Assembly (NCBI RefSeq): GCF_018861145.1
Contig: NZ_JAHKQT010000016.1
Span: 1-53,128, forward strand
DNA: 53,128 nucleotides
Direction of reading: 5' to 3'
Source of the DNA: Poseidonibacter lekithochrous
GTDB taxonomy: Bacteria; Campylobacterota; Campylobacteria; Campylobacterales; Arcobacteraceae
A model generated the notes under the pieces. That model saw only the letters and a program-made list of their open reading frames with translations, searched no databases and was not told where the DNA came from. Position numbers and translations under genes: made by a program. Below, one piece after another: positions 19,176-27,363 of this stretch (position 1 is its first letter; every line of letters begins with the position of its first letter).

Positions 19176-22100
19176 ATGGCATTTAACACAAATCAGGCAA
19201 TCGTTGCAGAATATTACGTTGCGGCGTTAGGAAGACTACCAGATCAAGCTGGTTTTGAATACTGGACATCACAATTAGACGCAGGTATGACACCTGATGC
19301 ATTAATGGGTTTATTTTTAGATAGAAGCTTCCCAGAGGTTGCAACAAGATATCCAGAAACACAAACAAATGGTGAATTTATAGCAAGTGTATATTCAAGT
19401 ACATTTGGAAGAGAAGCTGATGCAGAAGGTTTAACATACTGGACAGCTCAATTAGATACAAAAACTCAAACACAAGTATTAGCAGAAATGTTAGCTGTAG
19501 CTAAAGATCCAGCAAATACAGTTGATGCAGCTTACCTTGCAGCACAAAAAGCTCTTGCTGAGGATGCTTTAGATACTACTGTTGTTACTCCAGAGGTTCC
19601 AGGTGTTGTAGGTTCAACATTTGAATTAACAGGATCAACTGATAAATTAGTTGGTACAGATGACAATGATACATTTGAAGCTGGTTTAGTTCAAAGTGAA
19701 CTTACTGGTGCTGTAGCAAATGCACTTTCTACTGCTGATAAAATTGATGGTGGAGCTGGTACAGATACATTAAATGCTGAATTAGTTAGACAATTTTCAT
19801 TTAACGGTGACGTTAGTGAAGTTTCACCTAAGACTACAAGTGTTGAAATCGTAGAATTTAATGCACAAGATACTACATCTAATGGTATTGCAAATACTAT
19901 TACAGTTGATGCAGAAAAAATGACTGGTGTTGAAAAAATCGGTTCTTACTACTCAGATGGTGATTTAGTTATTGAAAACTTAAATACATTAACTGATGCT
20001 GGTACAATTAGAAATACATCTGACATGACTATTACTATGAATCATACAGATAACTTTAATTCTGATGAAGATGCTTCAGATTTAACAGTTTATTTTGATG
20101 AAGATTACTTAAATAATACTACTAGTACTGGTAACTCTGCTTTAACAATTAACATGATTAATACTCTTAACTTAAAATTAGCTAATGGTTCTTCAGTTAT
20201 TCAAGGTTTTGATGCTCTTACATTTAGTGTTGACTCTACATTAATTACTGTTGACGTAAATGGTTTAGAACTTTCTGCAGTTCAAGGTGCAATTGAAGCA
20301 GCAGTTACAGCAGCTGGATTCACAGATATTTCAGTATCAACTTATACTGAGCAAGCATACTTCGGTACAAATATTTATTATGAAGATACTGGTGTTACTT
20401 ATACTGCTGGTTCTTATGCTGGTGAATATTCTGCATTCGTACTTACTAATTCAGGTTCAGAAATTTTAACTGAAGGTGGTTTCACATTAACTGATGGTCA
20501 AAAAGATGGATCACTTGCATATTCTCAAGATGATAGAGATGCAGTTGAAACTACTAACCCTATTACTATTAATGTTGAACTTGAAAAAGTTGGACAAGAT
20601 GGTGAAGGTGGAAACTTAATAATTGGTGGAAAAGACCAAAATTTAGCTAGTGATGGTGAAGAAGATCAAAATGATGGTATTGAAGTTTTCAATATTACTG
20701 TAAAAGGTAACACTGATCAACCTTCTGATTTAGGTTACATTACTTCAACTGACCAAGCATTAAAAACAGTAAACGTTACTTCTGAAACTGGTTCTGTTGC
20801 TTCATTAAGAGTAAGAGATGCTTTCCAAGGTACTACAGCTAATACTATAGATACTGAAGGTTTAGATACATTTAATGCTAATACATTCATGGGAACTAAT
20901 TTAGTAATTGGTGATGTTGATGCTGCTGAAAATATTAATACATTTACAGCTACTTCATCTACTAATGTTACATTAAATGAAGAAATTAACGGTCTTGAAA
21001 ATGGTGTTAAATATACTGTTGCTACAGGTTCTGGTAAAGATGAAATTACTGTTGATTTAGATGGTGATGCTGTTGATACAATTGGTGAAGGTTTTGCAGT
21101 TAGTACAGGTGCAAATGATGATATCGTTACTGTTAATATGCAAGGTTCAGGTGCTGCTAATGCTGGTGTTTCTGTTGAAACAACTGCAGATTTAAATAAC
21201 TTATCAATTGCAACTGGTTCAGGTGCTGATATGGTTACTTTAATTGGTGGTACAGATACTGCTGTTATAGATGGTGATGCAGATTTCAATATCACTACAG
21301 GTGCTGATTCTGATATGGTATACATTAACTCAATTAATGATGCTGCTAGTGCTGATGCTGCTAAAGGTCAATGGATTGTAGGTACTAACACTGCTGCTTC
21401 TGTTGAAACAGTTTATTACAAAGCTATTTTAACTGTTGATTTTGCTGGTTTTGAACAAGCAATAGCTATTAATACAACTGCAGCAAATAACTTTGTTGCA
21501 ACACAAGTTGAAATTAATGAAGCAATTATCAATGCAATTGAAGCTAATCCTGAACTATCAAGATTATTAACAACTGAATTAGGAACTGGTACTCAAGAAT
21601 TAACAATTGATTCTGTAATTGAAGGTGCAAATGAATTAAATATTTCTATTGCTCAACCAAATTACTTAACAACTGATATTTTATCTACAGATGTTTCAGC
21701 ACTTAATGCTGGATATGTTCAAACTGGTGTGACTACATCTGTTTTATCTGATACTGCGGCTGAAATTTCAGGAATTATTGCTACTAATGCAACTGACGTT
21801 GCTACTGTAGTAGGAACTGGTACACTTGGTGGTTCTGCTGATGAAACTGCTGTAACTAATGTTTCTACAATTGATTTAGGTGCAGGTGCTAATGATTTAG
21901 TTGTTCTTAACTCTAATGAAGCATCAACTCAAACAATTGTATTCTCTGCAACTTGGGGAAAAGTTTCTGTAGTTAATTTTGAAACTACTGGTGATTCTAT
22001 TGCACATACTGTTGCTGAAGCTGCTGATACTAATATTAATATGTTAGATTTCACTGCTTGGTTAGATGACGAAGTTTCACCTTCAGGTTCTACTTTATCA

Positions 22101-22478
22101 AATACTGCTGTTGCAACAACTTATGCTACTGCTACAACTTTAGGTCAAAATACTGTTGTTGCTGTTGATTTTGCAACACAAATTGATGCTATTGATGGTT
22201 CAGCTACTAACACTTTTGCTACATTAACTGATGCTGAAGTATTAGCTGCACTTAATGCAGATGCAACTTTTGCAACTGTTGTAGATGCTGCAACTATAGG
22301 TACTAATGCAAGAGATTCAATTTTATTAATTGAAAATACTGCAAACTTAGGTGAGTACAAAGCATATAACGTTACTTATTCTGATAATGCTGCTGATGAT
22401 GAATTTGCATCTGCAACTTTAGTTGGAACTATTGACTTTGGTAACCAAGTTGATTTAGTAACTGCTAACTTAGCTTAA
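19176..22478 (+). CDS. S-layer-type surface protein with N-terminal DUF4214 and RTX-like repeats
   Basis: A 1100-residue acidic protein rich in Thr, Ala, Asp, Asn and Ser, with no cysteine seen and no Sec signal peptide, as expected for type I secretion. Residues ~1-125 hold two DUF4214-like units (VAEYYVAALGRLPDQAG and IASVYSSTFGREADAEG, each followed by YWT-QLD). The rest is a long beta-rich region with degenerate glycine/aspartate turns resembling RTX calcium sites (IDGGAGTDTLN, ATGSGKDEIT, TGANDDIVT, ATGSGADMVT, DLGAGANDLV). The C-terminus ends ATLVGTIDFGNQVDLVTANLA, a plausible uncleaved secretion signal. Folded leader and strong Shine-Dalgarno suggest very high expression. The type I exporter lies at 27.4-31.8 kb. 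Probably the major surface-layer subunit; an RTX-like adhesin is the alternative. Confidence 0.85.
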   Translation: MAFNTNQAIVAEYYVAALGRLPDQAGFEYWTSQLDAGMTPDALMGLFLDRSFPEVATRYPETQTNGEFIASVYSSTFGREADAEGLTYWTAQLDTKTQTQVLAEMLAVAKDPANTVDAAYLAAQKALAEDALDTTVVTPEVPGVVGSTFELTGSTDKLVGTDDNDTFEAGLVQSELTGAVANALSTADKIDGGAGTDTLNAELVRQFSFNGDVSEVSPKTTSVEIVEFNAQDTTSNGIANTITVDAEKMTGVEKIGSYYSDGDLVIENLNTLTDAGTIRNTSDMTITMNHTDNFNSDEDASDLTVYFDEDYLNNTTSTGNSALTINMINTLNLKLANGSSVIQGFDALTFSVDSTLITVDVNGLELSAVQGAIEAAVTAAGFTDISVSTYTEQAYFGTNIYYEDTGVTYTAGSYAGEYSAFVLTNSGSEILTEGGFTLTDGQKDGSLAYSQDDRDAVETTNPITINVELEKVGQDGEGGNLIIGGKDQNLASDGEEDQNDGIEVFNITVKGNTDQPSDLGYITSTDQALKTVNVTSETGSVASLRVRDAFQGTTANTIDTEGLDTFNANTFMGTNLVIGDVDAAENINTFTATSSTNVTLNEEINGLENGVKYTVATGSGKDEITVDLDGDAVDTIGEGFAVSTGANDDIVTVNMQGSGAANAGVSVETTADLNNLSIATGSGADMVTLIGGTDTAVIDGDADFNITTGADSDMVYINSINDAASADAAKGQWIVGTNTAASVETVYYKAILTVDFAGFEQAIAINTTAANNFVATQVEINEAIINAIEANPELSRLLTTELGTGTQELTIDSVIEGANELNISIAQPNYLTTDILSTDVSALNAGYVQTGVTTSVLSDTAAEISGIIATNATDVATVVGTGTLGGSADETAVTNVSTIDLGAGANDLVVLNSNEASTQTIVFSATWGKVSVVNFETTGDSIAHTVAEAADTNINMLDFTAWLDDEVSPSGSTLSNTAVATTYATATTLGQNTVVAVDFATQIDAIDGSATNTFATLTDAEVLAALNADATFATVVDAATIGTNARDSILLIENTANLGEYKAYNVTYSDNAADDEFASATLVGTIDFGNQVDLVTANLA

Positions 22479-22509
22479 TAACTAACAAGTAAAATAAATT
22501 AAAAAGATT

Positions 22510-22525
22510 TAAGCCTTCGGGCTTA
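22510..22525 (+). terminator. UUCG-capped hairpin after the S-layer gene
   Basis: TAAGCC (22510-22515) and GGCTTA (22520-22525) pair perfectly around a TTCG tetraloop, 31 bases after the S-layer stop; no strong T-run follows. It may be a 3' stabiliser or partial terminator ahead of the full terminator downstream. Confidence 0.6.
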
Positions 22526-22555
22526 CTTCTTAATGATTTAAGCTTTACAATTAAA

Positions 22556-22589
22556 CCTCACTTTCTTTTAGTAGAAAGTGGGGTTTTTT
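22556..22589 (+). terminator. Rho-independent terminator of the S-layer gene
   Basis: CCTCACTTTCT (22556-22566) pairs with AGAAAGTGGGG (22573-22583; one G-T wobble) over a 6-base loop and is followed directly by six T (22584-22589). It separates the S-layer gene from the small gene at 22694. Confidence 0.88.
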
Positions 22590-22693
22590 ACCTTCTATAA
22601 AGAGTTATTTAACTACTAACTTTATATAAAGGGTAAAGAATATAAATTAAATATAATAAGCCTTTAACCTATAAATAATACCAGGAGAATATA

Positions 22694-23089
22694 TTGGCAA
22701 ACAATAAAACAGTAACTATAAACGAAAAAAAGTACAATGAAAAAGATTTAAGTAAAAAAGCATTAAGTACAGTAGAATCTTTAAAAGTAACAAACCAAGA
22801 GATAGAAAGAATAGAAGATAAATTAGCAATTGCAAAAACAGCAAGAAGTGCATATGGAATCTCTTTAACACCAAACCTACCAAAACCAGCTGCAGCTAAT
22901 AAGAAAAAAGATGTAGTAACAATCAATGATAAGAAATACGCATATGCTGATATGAATGAAAAAGCTATGGCAGATATTATGTCAATATCAATAGTAGATA
23001 AAAAGATAGCAGATTTAGAATCAGACTTAGCAATTACAAAAACAGCTAAAAACCTTTACACAAAATCTTTAATTGAAGAAGTAAAGTAA
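22694..23089 (+). CDS. Small protein with tandem duplicated domain (DUF6447-like)
   Basis: A 131-residue cytosolic-looking protein built of two similar ~50-residue units. Unit 1 (~4-56) begins KTVTINEKKYNEKDLSKKAL and ends AIAKTARSAYGISL. Unit 2 (~76-129) begins DVVTINDKKYAYADMNEKAM and ends AITKTAKNLYTKSL. A Pro/Ala/Lys linker joins them. Each unit is a short beta hairpin followed by helices. From memory this resembles a DUF6447-type family; I cannot confirm it. TTG start at 22694 is supported by AGGAG at 22683-22687. Independent terminators on both sides make it a one-gene unit. Its place between S-layer gene and exporter suggests an accessory role (inference). Confidence 0.75.
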   Translation: MANNKTVTINEKKYNEKDLSKKALSTVESLKVTNQEIERIEDKLAIAKTARSAYGISLTPNLPKPAAANKKKDVVTINDKKYAYADMNEKAMADIMSISIVDKKIADLESDLAITKTAKNLYTKSLIEEVK

Positions 23090-23105
23090 ACCTTAATCTA
23101 TAAAG

Positions 23106-23139
23106 ACTCAAATTCAATTTTAAGAGTTTGAGTTTTTTA
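23106..23139 (+). terminator. Rho-independent terminator of the small duplicated gene
   Basis: ACTCAAA (23106-23112) pairs with TTTGAGT (23127-23133), followed by a T-run. Lies 17 bases after the stop. As the next gene is on the minus strand and ends at 23172, the same hairpin could also act in reverse. Confidence 0.75.
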
Positions 23140-23171
23140 TTTTCTAGTAGAAAGAATATCTTAACAGAAAC

Positions 23172-24158
23172 TTAGTTATATAAATCATAAACATATTTAG
23201 CTGTAATAGCATCTTGTAGCGCTACACCTGTAGAAATAAATAATACTTTTTTATTTAAAGGTTTTTCATTTATTAAATCTCTTAATTCGAGGACATCATC
23301 TTTTTCTATAAGATTGTTTTTTTCCCATTTTTTCATATCTCCCAAAAGTAGAGATTGCTTTGAATCTGTAATTATCTGAAAATCATTGACTATACTAGAA
23401 TCTAATTCTGATAAATTATCAGCGTCTGCACCTATACTACTTATAAATTCAATATTTTTACTATTTTCTTTATTTAAAATAGATTTCTCTGAATTTGTAC
23501 ATAAAAATACTGAATTTGTGCTATTGAATACTTCTTCAGATGTATCTTTTATTATTATTTTTAATGTGGGAGCGTGAATCTTACATAATTGAATAAAATT
23601 ATCTGTATTTTTAATATCATAACAATATAAAGTATTTATCTTTAAATATTTATGCAAAATTAATGCAGTATAAAAACCAATCCTTCCTGCCCCTATTATA
23701 GAAATAGCATTTTCTTTGTGATATTCATATAAAGTATAAGCTAAAACACTGATTGCTGCAGTTCTAAATGAGGATAAAATACATGCATCTATTGCTACAT
23801 AAATATAATTATCATACCAATCAAGTAAAAGCATCTTTCCTACACTAATCTTATCTTTTATGAAGTTATTTTCTTCATTTGTACCTATTATTTTTACTGC
23901 TTTTATTTTTTCATTTTTATTTATGATACAAGGCATTATTCTAAAATCACCTTTAATATTATCTACACTATAAATACTTTTAGTAGGTAAGGTAATAAGA
24001 CTTTGATCTAAAGCCCAATCATTATAAAATTTTTTTAAATTTCTCATAAACTGCGAAATATCTTTTGTAAGTATATTATGAACTGTTAGGTCATCAATAA
24101 GTTTAAAAGGTTCATCTTCTATTCTTAAAAGTTTTTTTAAATGGTTATTATTTTTCAT
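23172..24158 (-). CDS. Ornithine cyclodeaminase / mu-crystallin family NAD(P)-dependent enzyme
   Basis: 328 residues with the family's Rossmann motif SIIGAGRIGFYTALIL (about 152-167) preceded by SSFRTAAISVLAYTLYEY, which matches the conserved R-T-A segment of ornithine cyclodeaminases, SbnB-type enzymes and ketimine reductases. These enzymes act on amino acids or imines with bound NAD(P). No SbnA partner is visible. The start overlaps the upstream ATP-grasp gene by 11 bases, so the two are translationally coupled and probably work in one pathway, for instance making and ligating a nonstandard amino acid. Sequence is divergent; the substrate cannot be named. Confidence 0.82.
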   Translation of the reverse strand: MKNNNHLKKLLRIEDEPFKLIDDLTVHNILTKDISQFMRNLKKFYNDWALDQSLITLPTKSIYSVDNIKGDFRIMPCIINKNEKIKAVKIIGTNEENNFIKDKISVGKMLLLDWYDNYIYVAIDACILSSFRTAAISVLAYTLYEYHKENAISIIGAGRIGFYTALILHKYLKINTLYCYDIKNTDNFIQLCKIHAPTLKIIIKDTSEEVFNSTNSVFLCTNSEKSILNKENSKNIEFISSIGADADNLSELDSSIVNDFQIITDSKQSLLLGDMKKWEKNNLIEKDDVLELRDLINEKPLNKKVLFISTGVALQDAITAKYVYDLYN

Positions 24159-25842
24159 TATTAATTTCCTCTTTCTCTAAAATAATTATTTCATCGTAAT
24201 CTGAACTATTTATTATTTGAAAATCATTATTTTGAATTACTATAATAAGTTCATCAATATCTTTCTGTAAGAGAAGATGATCTATTCTTTCTTTTAATAA
24301 TATGGTTTCATAATATATTTCTATCCCTGAAGATGAAAATGTTTTATCATGAGTTGTAACATAAGATACTATACCTTTATTTAGACTTTTCTCTTGTAGT
24401 TGTTTCGCTTTATTTAAAGCTTCATTTTTACCTATTATAGCTTTAATAGGTATTTTACCATCATTTCTAATTATAGTTTTAACAAAGCTAATAATTTTAT
24501 CTTTTGTAAAGTCATCTCTTCCTAATTGTGGAGCAAAATTAACTTCATTTATAATAGCACCATTTTTGTGCCATGGTATAGATATATCTTCTGAAATAAC
24601 ATCTATACCTGCTACATCCATACCAAAAAGATTAGCAGCTCTTAAGGCGATATCAATATTTTCAGGATGTATATTATTTGTTAAGTCTTCATTTCTCCCT
24701 CCATCTTGAGTAGATTCTATTTTTCTTAATGGAATCCAAATATCTTTTTCAGGTATAGAATCTAAAGTTAAGTTTAACTTTGAAAGAACTTCTATTGTTA
24801 ATTTATCACAAGGATAAGGTTCAGTTCTTTTCCATGTCACTAATAATTCATTTTTAAGGTTTTCTTTTCCTATTAATTCTTCTATTTTTGATATGCCATC
24901 ACCTTTAATAGACTTTGGATGTCTTTTTACAACATATAAAATAGTTTGTTTTACAATAAAAATACGATAACAAGTACCTTTTACTTGTTTTTCCACAAGA
25001 ATTTGACCTGATTTAGAAAAAGTTTTTGCTTTCTCAAAAGCTTTGTAAAGTTGTTGAACATTTTCTATATCAATATATACACCTCTTCCTTCATTTTCAT
25101 CTACTGGTTTTACGACTAAGGGAAAACCTATGATTTCTGAAGCATTAAGACATTGTTCTTTTTTATTAATTAGTTTATGAATAGGATAAGGTAATCCTAA
25201 GTCTTTTAACATTAACGCAGTAATCATTTTATTGCCAACTACTTGAGAACCAATTTTTGAGTCACTACCTATAGAACTACTTAATAATTGTACTGATTCT
25301 TTTCCTTCTCCTATTACATATAAACCTCTACCTAGATGTCGATATGGGATACCAAGATTATAAACTGTTTCTAAAATAACAATTGATGATTTTGATGAAC
25401 CTGCAATATTTAAATGAGGTTTTATTATTTTTTTCTGAATAATATTATTTAAAATTGAAATATTACTTTTACTAATAGGTTTTATCAAAAAATTAAAAAA
25501 TATATTTAAAGATTCGTTAAATATATTTTTATAAGCATTGATTGATATATATTTTATAGATTTTAAAGAAATAATAATCCTTGTTTTCTTTGTCTTTTTA
25601 TTATCTTCAAATTCTTCTATTAGACCTTCTTCAAATATTGGTATTTTAATTGCTTGCAAAAAGGATAAGTTTAATTTTAATACTCTTTGTATAACTGTTT
25701 TTAAATTGATATCTTTTTTTGTTAGCTCATCAATATTAATTAAAAAAAATTTTGTTAAATAGTTATCAATATTCTTTTTATTGTTATCTGTTAGATTGAT
25801 ATTATTAGGTATTTCAAAATTTATAAGTATATTTTCTTTCAT
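24148..25842 (-). CDS. ATP-grasp ligase related to the N-terminal half of cyanophycin synthetase
   Basis: 564 residues. After a poorly conserved ~170-residue N-terminal domain comes an ATP-grasp fold: GSQVVGNKMITALMLKDLGLP, GFPLVVKPVDENEGRGVYI (nucleotide-binding lysine and glycine-rich loop), ILVEKQVKGTCYRIFIV, and the metal-binding INEVNFAPQLG near residue 455. This order matches the ATP-dependent amide-ligase half of CphA-like proteins, but the Mur-ligase half of CphA is absent, so it is unlikely to make cyanophycin alone. The expected reaction is carboxylate-amine ligation with ATP. First gene of a two-gene unit divergent from the SapC/exporter operon. Product unknown. Confidence 0.82.
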   Translation of the reverse strand: MKENILINFEIPNNINLTDNNKKNIDNYLTKFFLINIDELTKKDINLKTVIQRVLKLNLSFLQAIKIPIFEEGLIEEFEDNKKTKKTRIIISLKSIKYISINAYKNIFNESLNIFFNFLIKPISKSNISILNNIIQKKIIKPHLNIAGSSKSSIVILETVYNLGIPYRHLGRGLYVIGEGKESVQLLSSSIGSDSKIGSQVVGNKMITALMLKDLGLPYPIHKLINKKEQCLNASEIIGFPLVVKPVDENEGRGVYIDIENVQQLYKAFEKAKTFSKSGQILVEKQVKGTCYRIFIVKQTILYVVKRHPKSIKGDGISKIEELIGKENLKNELLVTWKRTEPYPCDKLTIEVLSKLNLTLDSIPEKDIWIPLRKIESTQDGGRNEDLTNNIHPENIDIALRAANLFGMDVAGIDVISEDISIPWHKNGAIINEVNFAPQLGRDDFTKDKIISFVKTIIRNDGKIPIKAIIGKNEALNKAKQLQEKSLNKGIVSYVTTHDKTFSSSGIEIYYETILLKERIDHLLLQKDIDELIIVIQNNDFQIINSSDYDEIIILEKEEINNEK

Positions 25843-25990
25843 TATCTTAAAGCCTTTATATTTTTCATTAACGAATTAATTATGATTATAATATAATTAG
25901 AGATATTAATCAATTTATTTTAAGTGAATTCTTCTTATTTAATATGGTACTATTTAATTTAAAATTAATTAGTGTCAGAGTCAAATTAAG

Positions 25991-26018
25991 TTGAATGAAA
26001 GTAATAATGATATATTAT
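25991..26018 (+). promoter_or_regulatory. Candidate promoter of the SapC-exporter operon
   Basis: TTGAAT (25991-25996) and TATTAT (26013-26018) are spaced by 16 bases, 30 bases before the TTG start at 26049, in the 206-base divergent intergenic region. AGAGGA (26035-26040) is the ribosome-binding site. Weak consensus match. Confidence 0.4.
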
Positions 26019-26048
26019 TCCAAATAAATTAATAAGAGGAATATATAT

Positions 26049-27347
26049 TTGGCTAGAAAAACAAGAATATCTTTACCTAATATTCCTCAACATATTATAA
26101 AAAAAAGTTTAAATGAAAAGATAATCTTTCATGATAAAGAAGATTATACAAAATTTTCTGAGTTTATGTTTATTTCTGCAGAGAAATTAGATGTAAAAAT
26201 ATATTCATATATTTTTATGGAAAAATATTTTGAATTATTAATAAGTTCTCATATAAGTGAAAATATTTCAAAGTTTATGCAAACTTTAGGTAGAAATTAT
26301 GTTTTCTATTATAATAAAAAATATAACAGAAGTGGAACAATTTGGGAGGGTAGATATAAAACATCCTTAGTTGAAGTTGAATATTATGCAGAAAAAGTAA
26401 GCTTGTATATTGATAATATTGCAATAAAAAACAATCTTGTAAATACTATTTCTTCAAGCTTAAAAAAGAAAAAAAAGATTTCTTTAAGTGATTTTGATAA
26501 AAAGTTTATAGAAAAAAGTTTACAAAGTGAAACTATTACAGGAAGTGATAGTTTTATAAAATCATTAGAAAATATTGTTGGAAAGACTCTAGTTTCAAAA
26601 AAAAGAGGAAGACCTAAAAATACTAATATTCAAGGAAATAAAATGTATAAAAAATTAGAATTATTAAGTAAAGAAAAACATAGTAATTTAAAAATTAAAC
26701 CTTTGTCAAACTTATTGTTTGCAAAGAATATGGCATCTATACCTGTTTTAATAAGTGAAACAGAAAAAATAATGACTACCTTTCCAATAGTTTTTACAGC
26801 AGATGAAAATCCATCTTTAATTGCTATTACAGCTTTAGGCAATGACAATTTAGCAATTACAGAAGATGGCAGATGGATTACTAACTATATTCCAGCTGTT
26901 TATAGAAAATACCCATTTACTTATGTAAATGTAAAAGAAAATACAGAACAAAAAGCTGTTGCTATTGATATTGAAGCTGAAATAATATCGACAGATGTTG
27001 GAAATACATTATTTGATGAAGACAAAGAACAAACACAACTTTTAAAAGATACTATACAATTTTTGACATCTTATGAACAAGAAACTATGAAAACAAAGAG
27101 TTTAGTAAAAATTATAGCAGATGCTAATATTTTAGAAGATAGAGAAATTAGTGTTGGTGAAGGTGCAGAAAAAAAAGTTTTAGTAAAAGGTTTCAAAGTA
27201 GTTGATAGAGAAAAGTTAAATGCACTAGATGATGCAACTTTAGCTTCATGGGTAAGAAATGGAATAATTTCATTTATAAACTTGCATATTAAATCATTAG
27301 ATAATATGCAAACTTTGATGGATTTATCATCACAAAAAAATAGTTAA
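26049..27347 (+). CDS. Fusion: inactive REP-associated (Y1) transposase-like domain + SapC domain
   Basis: 432 residues, two families in one frame. Residues 1-~192 follow a RAYT/Y1 transposase throughout: MARKTRISLPNIPQHII, IFHDKEDYTKFSEFM, ISKFMQTLGRNYVFYYNKKY, GTIWEGRYKTSLV, SLYIDNIAIKNNLV, then GSDSFIKSLENIVGKTL and the basic tail KKRGRPKN (184-191). The HUH position reads MEKYFELL (57-64), so His60 and His62 are replaced by Tyr and Glu; Tyr120 is retained. Residues ~199-425 are a SapC domain (KLELLSKEKHSNLKI, FPIVFTADENPSLIAI, DGRWITNYIPAVYRKYPF). TTG start with AGAGGA 8 bases upstream; first gene of the exporter operon, 16 bases before the ABC gene. SapC function is not established even in Campylobacter fetus. 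Not a mobile element: no second transposase gene or element ends are seen. Confidence 0.88.
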   Translation: MARKTRISLPNIPQHIIKKSLNEKIIFHDKEDYTKFSEFMFISAEKLDVKIYSYIFMEKYFELLISSHISENISKFMQTLGRNYVFYYNKKYNRSGTIWEGRYKTSLVEVEYYAEKVSLYIDNIAIKNNLVNTISSSLKKKKKISLSDFDKKFIEKSLQSETITGSDSFIKSLENIVGKTLVSKKRGRPKNTNIQGNKMYKKLELLSKEKHSNLKIKPLSNLLFAKNMASIPVLISETEKIMTTFPIVFTADENPSLIAITALGNDNLAITEDGRWITNYIPAVYRKYPFTYVNVKENTEQKAVAIDIEAEIISTDVGNTLFDEDKEQTQLLKDTIQFLTSYEQETMKTKSLVKIIADANILEDREISVGEGAEKKVLVKGFKVVDREKLNALDDATLASWVRNGIISFINLHIKSLDNMQTLMDLSSQKNS

Positions 27348-27363
27348 ATTTTAGGATAACTTA

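Noticed and set aside
20735-21325. Long open frame (196 codons) antisense to the S-layer gene
   Set aside because: Its Val/Ser/Ala/Pro-rich translation is the reverse-complement shadow of the Thr/Asp/Ala-rich S-layer repeats; there is no Shine-Dalgarno and no family resemblance.
19600-22300. Canonical RTX nonapeptide arrays
   Set aside because: Glycine/aspartate turns occur singly and degenerate (for example GSGKDEIT), not as consecutive GGxGxDxUx repeats, so only RTX-like is claimed.
26049-27347. An active IS200/REP transposase
   Set aside because: HUH histidines are replaced, no element ends are seen, and the frame continues into SapC within an operon.
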